This document shows positions 17,155 through 25,237 of a stretch of 64,000 bases of DNA, one piece after another. The notes under the pieces are model-generated. The model was not told the origin of the DNA. It worked only from the letters and a program-made list of their open reading frames with translations, and made no database searches. Every line of letters begins with the position of its first letter. Position 1 is the first letter of the stretch. Source of the DNA: Deltaproteobacteria bacterium (GTDB lineage Bacteria; Lernaellota; Lernaellaia; JACKCT01); assembly GCA_020633895.1 (NCBI GenBank), contig JACKCT010000003.1:124001-188000 (forward strand), given 5' to 3'. The position numbers were made by a program, and so were the translations under genes.

Positions 17155-17180
17155 TTGGCGGCCCGCTGGAAGGACGATTC

Positions 17181-18557
17181 ATGAATTGGCGTGTAATCCT
17201 CATTATTTGCGCTATTTTGACCCCGTTTGCGCTCGGGGGCGGCGCTCGATCGGCCCACGCCGAGGCCGACCGGGTCACGCCGGTGGTGGAGGCGGTGCGT
17301 CGCGTCGGTCCGGCCGTGGTGCACATCTCCACCGAACAACTGCGCGACGACCTGCGCTTCTCCCCCAATCCGATCATCGATCGCTACTACCGCGAATTCT
17401 TCGAGCGCCACGGCCCGGTCCAGCCCGAGGCCCGCGCCCTGGGCAGCGGCGTCATCATCGACAAGGACGGCTACGTCCTGACCAACGAGCACGTCATCAT
17501 GCGCACCGGCCCGATCAAGGTCACGCTTTCGGACGGGCGCACCTTCACCGCCAAGGTGGTCGGCTCCGAGCCGGCGCGGGACCTGGCCGTGCTCAAGATC
17601 GACGGCGACCAGCCCTTCCCCACCGCGCCGCTGGGCGATTCGTCCGACCTTTTGATCGGCGAAACGGTCATCGCCATCGGCAGCCCCTTCGGCCTGTCCA
17701 ACACCGTCACCACCGGCGTCGTCTCGGCCACGGGACGCACCATTCGCTCGGACAACGAGCGGGTCTACCTCGACTTTATTCAAACCGACGCCTCGATCAA
17801 TCCCGGCAACTCGGGCGGACCGCTGCTCAATATCAACGGCGAGGTCATCGGCATCAATACCGCCATCTACGGCGACGCCCAAGGCATCGGGTTCGCCATC
17901 CCCGCCAACTCGGCCAAGGCCATCGTCGAGGATCTGATCCAGTTCGGCCAGGTCAACTACGGCTGGTTCGGCATTCGGGTTCAGTCCCTCACCCCGGCGA
18001 TTCGCAACACCCTGGGTTATACCGGCAAGGGCGGACTGTACGCCTCGGTGGTCTTCGCCGAATCGCCCGCGGCCAAGGCGGGTCTCAAACCCGGCGACGT
18101 CATCGAGAAGGTCGGCCCGTACAAGGTCGACGCGCCTGATACCTATCGTTCGGCCGTGCGCGGCTACACGGTCGGAAGCACGGTGGACATCACCTTCTTT
18201 CGGGACGGCGCCACCCGTTCGGTGAACATCACCACCACCGGCTTCCCGGAGGCGATGGTCGCCAAGTACTCGTGGATTCTGCTGGGCTGGAAGGTCGCGC
18301 CGTTGACCAAATCCCAATCGGCGAAATTGGGTCTGCCGGCCGGGTTCGGCATGCGCATCACCGAGGTGCAGCCCGACAGCGTCGCGGCGAAATTCGGCAT
18401 CCAGGCCGGTGACGTGGTTCTGGAAATCAATACCAACGAGATCGCCAACGAGTCGGCCTACAACGTGGCGGTCGCCGGCTTGCGGCTCAAATCCTCGGCG
18501 GTCGTGTTGCTGCAGCGCGGGGGCTATCGCTCCTATGTGTCGCTGCCGCTGCCGTAA
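17181..18557 (+). CDS. HtrA/DegP-family periplasmic serine protease
   Basis: 458 aa with a Sec signal peptide (1-27, cleavage after AHA). The trypsin-like domain has the complete triad: TNEHV (His104), ARDLAV (Asp134) and GNSGGP (Ser211). Two PDZ domains follow, from about 265 and about 380. It degrades or refolds damaged envelope proteins. The downstream flippase-like gene starts 33 nt after the stop. A second HtrA gene lies at 41271, inside the heat-shock block; this one has its own promoter and different neighbours, so the two are probably differently regulated. Confidence 0.9.
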   Translation: MNWRVILIICAILTPFALGGGARSAHAEADRVTPVVEAVRRVGPAVVHISTEQLRDDLRFSPNPIIDRYYREFFERHGPVQPEARALGSGVIIDKDGYVLTNEHVIMRTGPIKVTLSDGRTFTAKVVGSEPARDLAVLKIDGDQPFPTAPLGDSSDLLIGETVIAIGSPFGLSNTVTTGVVSATGRTIRSDNERVYLDFIQTDASINPGNSGGPLLNINGEVIGINTAIYGDAQGIGFAIPANSAKAIVEDLIQFGQVNYGWFGIRVQSLTPAIRNTLGYTGKGGLYASVVFAESPAAKAGLKPGDVIEKVGPYKVDAPDTYRSAVRGYTVGSTVDITFFRDGATRSVNITTTGFPEAMVAKYSWILLGWKVAPLTKSQSAKLGLPAGFGMRITEVQPDSVAAKFGIQAGDVVLEINTNEIANESAYNVAVAGLRLKSSAVVLLQRGGYRSYVSLPLP

Positions 18558-18589
18558 GGCCGATCGCCGATGAGAAAAAGGACGACTCC

Positions 18590-19639
18590 CTGACCGTTAT
18601 CCAAAAACTCCGGGGCAAGCTGCTGACCGGCATCAGCCTGGGCGCGCTGGTTTATCTGGTGATCCTGGTCTATTCCGGTTGGGGCGACGTAACCTCGGCG
18701 CTGGCCGACTTCCCGTGGATCTTCGTCCCGTTCCTGCTGTGCCTCTCCCTATGCAACTACGCCCTGCGTTTCGTCAAATGGGACTATTACCTGCGGCACA
18801 TGGACATCCGGATCCCGAGGGACCAAAGCCTGATCGTCTTTCTCTCCGGCCTGGTGATGGTCATCAGCCCGGGCAAGATCGGCGAGCTGCTCAAGAGCGT
18901 CTTCCTCAAACAGGCCTCGGGCGTGCCCATCGCCCGGTCGTTTCCCATCGTCATCGCCGAGCGCCTCACCGACCTGATCGCGCTGGTGATCATCTCCTTC
19001 GCGGGAATCGGCCTGCTGGCGACGGGCGACTATATGATCCTGGTCGTCGCGGCGGCGATCCTCGGGTCGTTCGTCCTGGCGATCGGCAACCGGCGCTTTT
19101 CGCTGTTCGTCATCGGTCTGGTGGAGAAGATCCCCGTCGTTGAAAAAATCGGCCACCGACTGCATACGGCCTATGACTCCATGTCCGCGCTCATGCGCCC
19201 CGGCCCGCTGATGATCGCCACGACCTGGTCGATCCTGGCGTGGCTATGCGAATGCCTGGGTTTCTACACGGTCATCCACCTGTTCGACGGCGGCGCGAAT
19301 CCGCTGGTGGCGGCGTTTATGTACGCCTTCGGCACGATCGCGGGGGTGATTTCGCCGGGGGGCCTGGGCATCACCGACGGCACCATGATCGCCATGATGC
19401 AGAACGCCAAGATGATGGGCGGCGCGCCCCTGTCCAAGGGCGTGGCGGGGGCGGCGACGATGCTGGTGCGCATGGGGACGCTGTGGTTCGCGGTGGTCGT
19501 CGGGGCCGTGGTGCTGATGCGCTTCCAGAGCCGCTTCGCCGGGGCCGACCTGCTGTTGGACAAGGAAGAGGAGCTGGAGGTCGACGACATCCTGGACGGC
19601 GAGCACGAACCACCGGCCGCCGGTCCGGCCGATGCCTAG
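18590..19639 (+). CDS. flippase-like integral membrane protein (LPG-synthase TM region family, UPF0104)
   Basis: 349 aa from a CTG at 18590, about eight membrane helices. The family pattern NYALRFVKWDYYLR, SPGKIGELLKS and SPGGLGITDGT is visible. The first ATG/GTG-type start (18659) would cut into the first helix. The CTG at 18590 has AAAAAGGA upstream at good spacing and completes that helix; an ATG at 18570 reads into a stop. Proteins of this family relate to the membrane domain of lysyl-phosphatidylglycerol synthase and are proposed to move lipids or lipid-linked compounds. A charged tail ends the protein. Confidence 0.75.
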   Translation: MTVIQKLRGKLLTGISLGALVYLVILVYSGWGDVTSALADFPWIFVPFLLCLSLCNYALRFVKWDYYLRHMDIRIPRDQSLIVFLSGLVMVISPGKIGELLKSVFLKQASGVPIARSFPIVIAERLTDLIALVIISFAGIGLLATGDYMILVVAAAILGSFVLAIGNRRFSLFVIGLVEKIPVVEKIGHRLHTAYDSMSALMRPGPLMIATTWSILAWLCECLGFYTVIHLFDGGANPLVAAFMYAFGTIAGVISPGGLGITDGTMIAMMQNAKMMGGAPLSKGVAGAATMLVRMGTLWFAVVVGAVVLMRFQSRFAGADLLLDKEEELEVDDILDGEHEPPAAGPADA

Positions 19640-19657
19640 CCCGCGTTGTTCGTAGCC

Positions 19658-21889
19658 ATGCCACGCTTCCTTCCTCTCATCGCGATCCTCCTAGTCCTGC
19701 TCGCCCTCCCCGCCTGCGCCGGCGACGACGATGACGATTCATCCGACGATGCCTCGTCCGCGTCGGATGACGACACCGACGACGACACGGCGGACGACGA
19801 CATCGCGGACGACGATACGACCGATGACGACATCGATGACGACACCGGCGATGACGACGCGTTCGAGCCGCGAAAATACGTCGATGTGTTCGTCGGGACG
19901 GCGGGGGATCACGGGCAATTGCATCCGGCGGCATCGGCGCCGTTCGGCATGGTGAAGCTGGGGCCGGACACGCTCATCTCCCGCCACTCGGGCTACGACT
20001 TCAACTCCAACCGCTTCTCCGGATTTTCCCATACACGCATCGGCGGCGTGGGATGCAGCGGCGTCGGCGGGCACGTGCGATTCCTGCCGACGACGGACGA
20101 CGACCCGGACCGCTACGTCGCCGCGCAAAAGGACACCGAGATTGGCGAGCCGGGCTACTACGCCGTCACCATCGACGACGAGCATCCCATCGACGTGGAA
20201 CTCACCGCGTCGGAACACGTGGGAATGCATCGCTACGTTTTCCCGACAGGCGACGCCGCGCGCGTGCTCGTGACGCTCGATCAGCCCTTCTCCCGCCATA
20301 TCGCGGCGGATTGGTCCGTCGACGGAGACCGCCTGGAAGGCTCGGTGTCCGGCACGACGGTCTGCAATTACGGCGAATACAAATTCTACTTCAGCGCCCG
20401 ATTCGACCGGCCGATCGCCTCCGCCGAGGAAATCGACGAAGGCAAGGTGTTGCTGAAATTCGACTTGGGAGGGGCAACGGCCTTGCAAGCCAAGGTCGCG
20501 CTCTCGACCGTGGACGAAGCGACGGCCCGCGCGGACGGCGAAGCGGAAGTCCCCGGCTGGGATTTCGATGAGGTCCGCGCCGAAACCGCCGCCAAGTGGG
20601 ACGCCCATCTTTCGCGCGTCCGGGTCGACGGAAACGAAGAGTTGAAGGGGCTGTTCTATACGATGCTCTACCGTGCCTCGATGACGCCGGTCGGCATCTC
20701 CGGCCCGTCGGGGAAATATCGCGGCACTGACGGCGAAGTGCATTCGGCGGATGGGGAGCGCTACCACGCCTGGTCCCTCTGGGACACGTATCGCAACAAA
20801 TTCGCCCTGCTCTTTCTCGTCGATCCCACGCGCGGCCGTAACGTCGCCCGTTCGCTGGTCGAACTCTACCAACAAGGCAAAGTCGCCTGGGCCAACGACC
20901 ACGAACCCTTCCCGACCGTCCGCACCGAGCACGCCGCCGCGATCCTGCTCGACGCGTTGGAGAAAGGCATCGGCGATTTCGGCATCGAGGATGCCTTCGA
21001 CGAAATCGTCGCCGAAGCCGACGCCCTGACGGCGGGTAATCCGGGCGAGGTTCTGGAAAATTCCTACGACGATTGGGCCATCGCGAAAATCGCGGCCGAA
21101 CTGGGCGAGGACGAAACGGCCGACGACTTTCTCGAACGCTCGCAGGCATATCGCCAAACCTGGATCGATAATTTTCAGGTGATGGGCGAAGACGCCGACA
21201 TCCTCCACGCGCGCGGACTCTACGAAGGCACCCTCTGGCAGTATCGCTGGGCGGTGGTCCACGACGTGGCGGGCATGGTCGACCTGCTCGGCGGGCGGGA
21301 GGCGTTCGAAGCGGAATTGGCGCAGTTCTTCGACGAGGAACTCTACAACCACGGCAACGAGCCGGACATCCACGCCCCCTTCCTCTTCAACTTCGTCGGC
21401 GCGCCCTGGCGCACGCAGGACATCGTACGACAAATCCTGGTCGAAGAGATGCCCCAGTGGTACGGGACGCACGACAAATGGAACAAGCCGGTCGTCGGGC
21501 GCATCTATCAGCCGATCCCCGAAGCCTACATTCGCGAGATGGACGACGACGCGGGCACCATGTCGGCGTGGTTCGCCCTGGCGGCGATGGGCCTCTACCC
21601 CGTCACCATCGGCCAACCGGTTTACCAACTCACGGCGCCGATCTTCGAGCGGGTCGCCATCGAGACCGTGGACGAAGACGGCAACGCGGCTGAATTCGTC
21701 GTCTTCGCGCCCGATGTGTCGTCCGAGAATCGCTACATTCAGTCGGCGACGCTCAACGGTACAGTGCTCAACCGCGCTTGGCTCACGCACCGGGAAATCG
21801 CGAACGGCGGCGAGTTGGTCTTCGAAATGGGCCCGACACCCAGCAAGGCCTGGGCCGCCCTTCCCGCCGACGCCCCTCCGGGGCCGTAG
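19658..21889 (+). CDS. GH92-family lipoprotein (alpha-mannosidase-like)
   Basis: 743 aa. The signal peptide ends in LPAC (lipobox, Cys about 21) and an Asp/Thr/Ser linker of about 45 residues follows. The catalytic region matches GH92: YVDVFVGTAGDHGQLHP, GYDFNSNRFSGFSHTR near the start, then YEGTLWQYRW, DIHAPFLFNFVGAPW and AGTMSAWFALAAMGLYPV. GH92 enzymes are calcium-dependent exo-alpha-mannosidases. Anchored at the surface, it could trim mannan or N-glycans from outside. ATG 19658 is chosen over an upstream TTG at 19646. There is no ribosome site at ideal distance; it may be coupled to the flippase-like gene 18 nt upstream. Confidence 0.88.
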   Translation: MPRFLPLIAILLVLLALPACAGDDDDDSSDDASSASDDDTDDDTADDDIADDDTTDDDIDDDTGDDDAFEPRKYVDVFVGTAGDHGQLHPAASAPFGMVKLGPDTLISRHSGYDFNSNRFSGFSHTRIGGVGCSGVGGHVRFLPTTDDDPDRYVAAQKDTEIGEPGYYAVTIDDEHPIDVELTASEHVGMHRYVFPTGDAARVLVTLDQPFSRHIAADWSVDGDRLEGSVSGTTVCNYGEYKFYFSARFDRPIASAEEIDEGKVLLKFDLGGATALQAKVALSTVDEATARADGEAEVPGWDFDEVRAETAAKWDAHLSRVRVDGNEELKGLFYTMLYRASMTPVGISGPSGKYRGTDGEVHSADGERYHAWSLWDTYRNKFALLFLVDPTRGRNVARSLVELYQQGKVAWANDHEPFPTVRTEHAAAILLDALEKGIGDFGIEDAFDEIVAEADALTAGNPGEVLENSYDDWAIAKIAAELGEDETADDFLERSQAYRQTWIDNFQVMGEDADILHARGLYEGTLWQYRWAVVHDVAGMVDLLGGREAFEAELAQFFDEELYNHGNEPDIHAPFLFNFVGAPWRTQDIVRQILVEEMPQWYGTHDKWNKPVVGRIYQPIPEAYIREMDDDAGTMSAWFALAAMGLYPVTIGQPVYQLTAPIFERVAIETVDEDGNAAEFVVFAPDVSSENRYIQSATLNGTVLNRAWLTHREIANGGELVFEMGPTPSKAWAALPADAPPGP

Positions 21890-22027
21890 CCGACCGTCGC
21901 CGGAACGATTTTCGACACATTCCCGTCACTTCGGTCTTGACCAAAACCGCGCATCCGACGCACCCTGATTCCATTCATTGCGACGTGATTATTTGACGTT
22001 GCGCTTTTTGGGAGGCGTGCGACACCG

Positions 22028-23626
22028 ATGACCCGACGACTGATAGCCCTAGTCTTTGCGATCCTGATGTTGACCTTCGTCCTGCCCGCGTGCGGCGGTG
22101 ACGACGATGATGACGACGCGGCCTCCGCGGACGACGACGCCGTCGACGACGATGACACGTCCGATGACGACGACACCGCCGATGACGACACGGCGGACGA
22201 TGACGACACGGCGGACGATGACGACGACACATCTGATGATGATGACGACACCGGCGACGACGACACGAGCCCCGAGTGCCCCCAGGAACCGTTGGATTCC
22301 GCGGTCTATGACGAATCGCCCGGCGCCGGGCCGTTGCGCCAAAAGGCCGAGGAATACGACCTTTGGCACGAGCAGTGGCACCAGCCGGGCTACGGCTCGA
22401 CGGTCGAGGTGTACTTCAAGGACGCCTCCCGCGACGAGGCGGTGGGGTACGGCGGCACGGGCGACTCGTGCATCTGGACAGGAACATACCTGGGCAGCCA
22501 AGCCCTGCGCTATCACGTCACCGGTGACGCCCAGGCCAAGGCCAACATCCTCAAATCCGTCTCGGCGTTGCATCGGCACTTGAAAGTCACGGGACGCACC
22601 GGCTTCATCGCTCGCTACGTCGGCGACCAGTCCGACCCGGCCCACGCCGGCGACGTGGCCCGCTGCGAAACCGAACCGGAGTACACCCACTGCCTGGATT
22701 CGGGCGAATACGCGGGCGATTTCTGGAAGGGCAACACGAGCCGCGACCAATACACCGGCTGGTTTTTCGGCATGTCCATGGCCTACGACTACCTGGAGGA
22801 CGAGGCCATGCGTCAGACGATCCGGGAGGACGTGACCGAGGTGCTCGACGCGCTGATCGCCCAGGATTGGAAGATCATCGACGTGGACGGCAAGCCGACG
22901 GGCGCCGCGCCGAGCATCATCAGTACTCAACAGATGGCCTGGTCGCTGATCGGCTATCACATGACCGGCGAGGAGCGCTTTTGGGATTGGGTCGAGTACT
23001 GGACGGATCCGGAGCGCGAATCGAGCCTGAATTTCACCAACATCGCGATCATCAACCGGTACGCTCAACACTACGGGCTGAATTTGGCGCATACGAATTT
23101 TTACGGCCTGCTGCGCCTATCCCGGCCGTACTGCGACATCAACGAAAAAGTCCGCGCGCTGTTTAACGACAAGCTCGTGCCGGTCGTGTACCTGCAGCAC
23201 AACGCCTGGTACACGATGGTGAACCTGGCTCAGTCGGGCCTGTTGGAAGAGGGTCTGGGGTCGGAGGAGTCCGACGACAGCATCGATCAAGTCGTCACGG
23301 ATCTGACGGATTTTCGCGACGCGCCCAACGACTCGTACTACCTGGAACCACCCGAACCGGACGCGCTGGACCCGATCTCCGTGCTGCTCACCGATCTGCA
23401 AACGCAGTTCCCGTTCCTGGCCGACATCATGGGCACGGCCCACTATCAAGCCGCCGAGGCGTATCCGGTCAACCAGCAGTGCTCCACCGATTTTCTGTGG
23501 CAACGCAATATGTGGAATATCTCGCCGTGCGGTTCGGACAACCCGACGCACGTCAATCCCGGCGCCGATTACCTGCTGGCCTATTGGCTCGCGTCGGCTT
23601 ACGGAGTCGTCACGAAGGACCAGTAG
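22028..23626 (+). CDS. Asp-rich lipoprotein with helical (alpha/alpha toroid-like) domain, unknown function
   Basis: 532 aa. The lipobox LPAC (about 18-21) is followed by an extreme linker of about 60 residues built from imperfect DDDDTAD/DDDTSD units. The rest is rich in aromatic residues and reads as paired helices: GTGDSCIWTGTYLGSQALRY, ALHRHLKVTGRTGFIARYV, YTGWFFGMSMAYDYL and QQMAWSLIGYHMTG. This resembles an (alpha/alpha) glycosidase or lyase toroid, but no catalytic signature was identified. It lies 138 nt after the GH92 gene on the same strand and shares its linker type, so a joint role in surface glycan use is possible. Its Asp-coding DNA is a GAC/GAT microsatellite. Confidence 0.7.
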   Translation: MTRRLIALVFAILMLTFVLPACGGDDDDDDAASADDDAVDDDDTSDDDDTADDDTADDDDTADDDDDTSDDDDDTGDDDTSPECPQEPLDSAVYDESPGAGPLRQKAEEYDLWHEQWHQPGYGSTVEVYFKDASRDEAVGYGGTGDSCIWTGTYLGSQALRYHVTGDAQAKANILKSVSALHRHLKVTGRTGFIARYVGDQSDPAHAGDVARCETEPEYTHCLDSGEYAGDFWKGNTSRDQYTGWFFGMSMAYDYLEDEAMRQTIREDVTEVLDALIAQDWKIIDVDGKPTGAAPSIISTQQMAWSLIGYHMTGEERFWDWVEYWTDPERESSLNFTNIAIINRYAQHYGLNLAHTNFYGLLRLSRPYCDINEKVRALFNDKLVPVVYLQHNAWYTMVNLAQSGLLEEGLGSEESDDSIDQVVTDLTDFRDAPNDSYYLEPPEPDALDPISVLLTDLQTQFPFLADIMGTAHYQAAEAYPVNQQCSTDFLWQRNMWNISPCGSDNPTHVNPGADYLLAYWLASAYGVVTKDQ

Positions 23627-23632
23627 GGCGGT

Positions 23633-23690
23633 GTAGTCGCCGCGGACTAACGGAGGCCTAGGCATCCTGGACGCTGACGCGTGGGTTGAA
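23633..23690 (+). repeat. two-copy repeat B, copy 1
   Basis: GTAGTCGCCGCGGACTAACG followed by a GGCATCCTGGACGCTGAC segment. About 80 percent identical over some 50 bp to the reverse complement of 49231-49287. Both copies lie just after a stop codon. Confidence 0.65.
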
Positions 23691-23746
23691 GCCGCTGTGA
23701 TGGAAGTCGCTTCGCGAAAGCCGTATCGACAAACGACGAAATCCGT

Positions 23747-24062
23747 CAGAGCCCCGAACGGTAGTGAGGAGTCAAATTCGAACGTTGTAAAGAGAGGATC
23801 TCCTCCAATCAGAGCCCCGACCGTAAGGGAGGGGTCGTCGAGCGGTTCGACTCAACGATCGCTTTGGACCGCTTGCTGACCAGCCTCCGCCAAGGCTACG
23901 GCCCGGCAAGCTGCGCGCGGCTCTGACGAACATCGGGGTTCGATCTCCTCCCGACAAAGTTCGCGTCAACCGCTCGCTACGGCTCGCGGCTCGGACATCG
24001 CAAAGCGGCGCGACACTGTTCGATGGATGGACCAACCCGCTCCCTAAAGGTCGCGGCTCTGA
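23747..24062. repeat. CAGAGCC repeat cluster (copies 2-5)
   Basis: Units begin at 23747 (CAGAGCCCCGAACGG) and 23810 (CAGAGCCCCGACCGTAAGGG). Inverted units end with GGCTCTGA at 23926 and 24062. The segment 23875-23926 is about 94 percent identical, inverted, to 31642-31697. No gene is recognised between 23627 and 24106; this 480-bp gap between convergent genes is mostly repeat. Confidence 0.8.
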
Positions 24063-24106
24063 AGGGGCGATCGCGGTTCTGAGAAGTGGAATTCGTAGAC
24101 CCCGAC

Positions 24107-25222
24107 TCAAGATTCGTCGTCATCCGAGTCGTCGTCGTCGTCCTCAACGTCGCCGGTGTCCTCGTCCGATCCGCCGACCGAACGCAGGACGTTGAGCGCC
24201 GGGGCCAGGGCGTCGGCTTCGTCCCGGGACAACTCCGCCTCGACGCGGTCCAACAGCTCCGACAACCCGACACCGTCCTTCGCGCTGACCGACAGCAGTT
24301 CGATGCCCCGTTCGGCCAAGCGCGCCTTGGCGTCCTCGTAGCGTTCCTTCGCGCCGGGCAGATCGAGTTTATTGGCGACGACAATCTGCGGCTTGTCGAG
24401 CAACGCCTCGTTGTAGGCGCGCAACTCGTCGTTGATCGCGTCGAAATCCTCCACCGGATCGCGGCCCGTGTGCTCGTCCATATCCAACAGGTGCACCAGC
24501 ACGCGGGTGCGTTCGATGTGTCGGAGGAATTCGTGGCCCAGGCCGACGCCCTCGGACGCGCCCTCGATGAGCCCGGGAATATCGGCGACCACGTAGCGGC
24601 GCGCGAACTCGCGCTGCACCGTGCCCAGGTTGGGGGAGAGCGTGGTGAAGGGGTACGCGGCGATCTTCGGCCGGGCGGCGCTGATGGCGGCGACCATGGT
24701 GCTTTTGCCCACCGACGGCATACCGATCAGCCCGACCTCGGCGAGCATTTTGAGTTCGAGGATGAGCCAGCGCTCCTCCCCCGGCTTGCCCGGATCGGCC
24801 CGCGTCGGCGCCCGATTGGTGGACGACACATACGACTGATTGCCGCGCCCGCCGCGTCCGCCCTCGGCCACGACGATGCTCTCGCCCGCCGTGGTCAGGT
24901 CCGCCAACACCTCCCCCGAGCGTTCGTCATAGACAACCGTGCCCGCCGGGACGTGGATGACCCTGTCCTCGCCGTTGCGGCCGTAGCGGTTGGCGCCGCC
25001 GCCGTCGCCGCCGCGCTTGGCTTTGTGATGACGCTTGAAGCGCAGGTCGTAGAGATTCACGTTGTGGGAGTCGGCCAGGATGACGACGTCGCCGCCCTTG
25101 CCGCCGTTGCCGCCGTCGGGTCCGCCCTTGGGAACAAATTTCTCGCGCCGGAACGACTTGGCGCCGTTACCGCCGTCGCCTGATTTCACGAAGATTCGCA
25201 CCCGGTCGACAAAATCCGTCAT
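24107..25222 (-). CDS. obgE: GTPase Obg/CgtA
   Basis: 371 aa. The Gly-rich Obg fold (1-158) is typical: VKSGDGGNGAKSFRREKF, GPDGGNGGKGGDV and AEGGRGGRGNQ. The G domain has GMPSVGKST (P-loop about 166-174), DIPGLIEGASEG and NKLDLPGA. It ends in an acidic tail of Asp and Glu rather than a structured C-terminal domain. The essential ribosome-associated GTPase acts in late 50S assembly and stress signalling. It is the last gene of an operon with the sulfatase-like gene (15-nt gap), an unusual partner; the common rplU-rpmA neighbours are absent. Confidence 0.96.
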   Translation of the reverse strand: MTDFVDRVRIFVKSGDGGNGAKSFRREKFVPKGGPDGGNGGKGGDVVILADSHNVNLYDLRFKRHHKAKRGGDGGGANRYGRNGEDRVIHVPAGTVVYDERSGEVLADLTTAGESIVVAEGGRGGRGNQSYVSSTNRAPTRADPGKPGEERWLILELKMLAEVGLIGMPSVGKSTMVAAISAARPKIAAYPFTTLSPNLGTVQREFARRYVVADIPGLIEGASEGVGLGHEFLRHIERTRVLVHLLDMDEHTGRDPVEDFDAINDELRAYNEALLDKPQIVVANKLDLPGAKERYEDAKARLAERGIELLSVSAKDGVGLSELLDRVEAELSRDEADALAPALNVLRSVGGSDEDTGDVEDDDDDSDDDES

Positions 25223-25237
25223 CGTCTCTTCCGTCGC

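Noticed and set aside
23840-23880. tRNA-like GGTTCGACTC segment
   Set aside because: The flanks do not form a T-stem, and there is no acceptor, D or anticodon arm around it.
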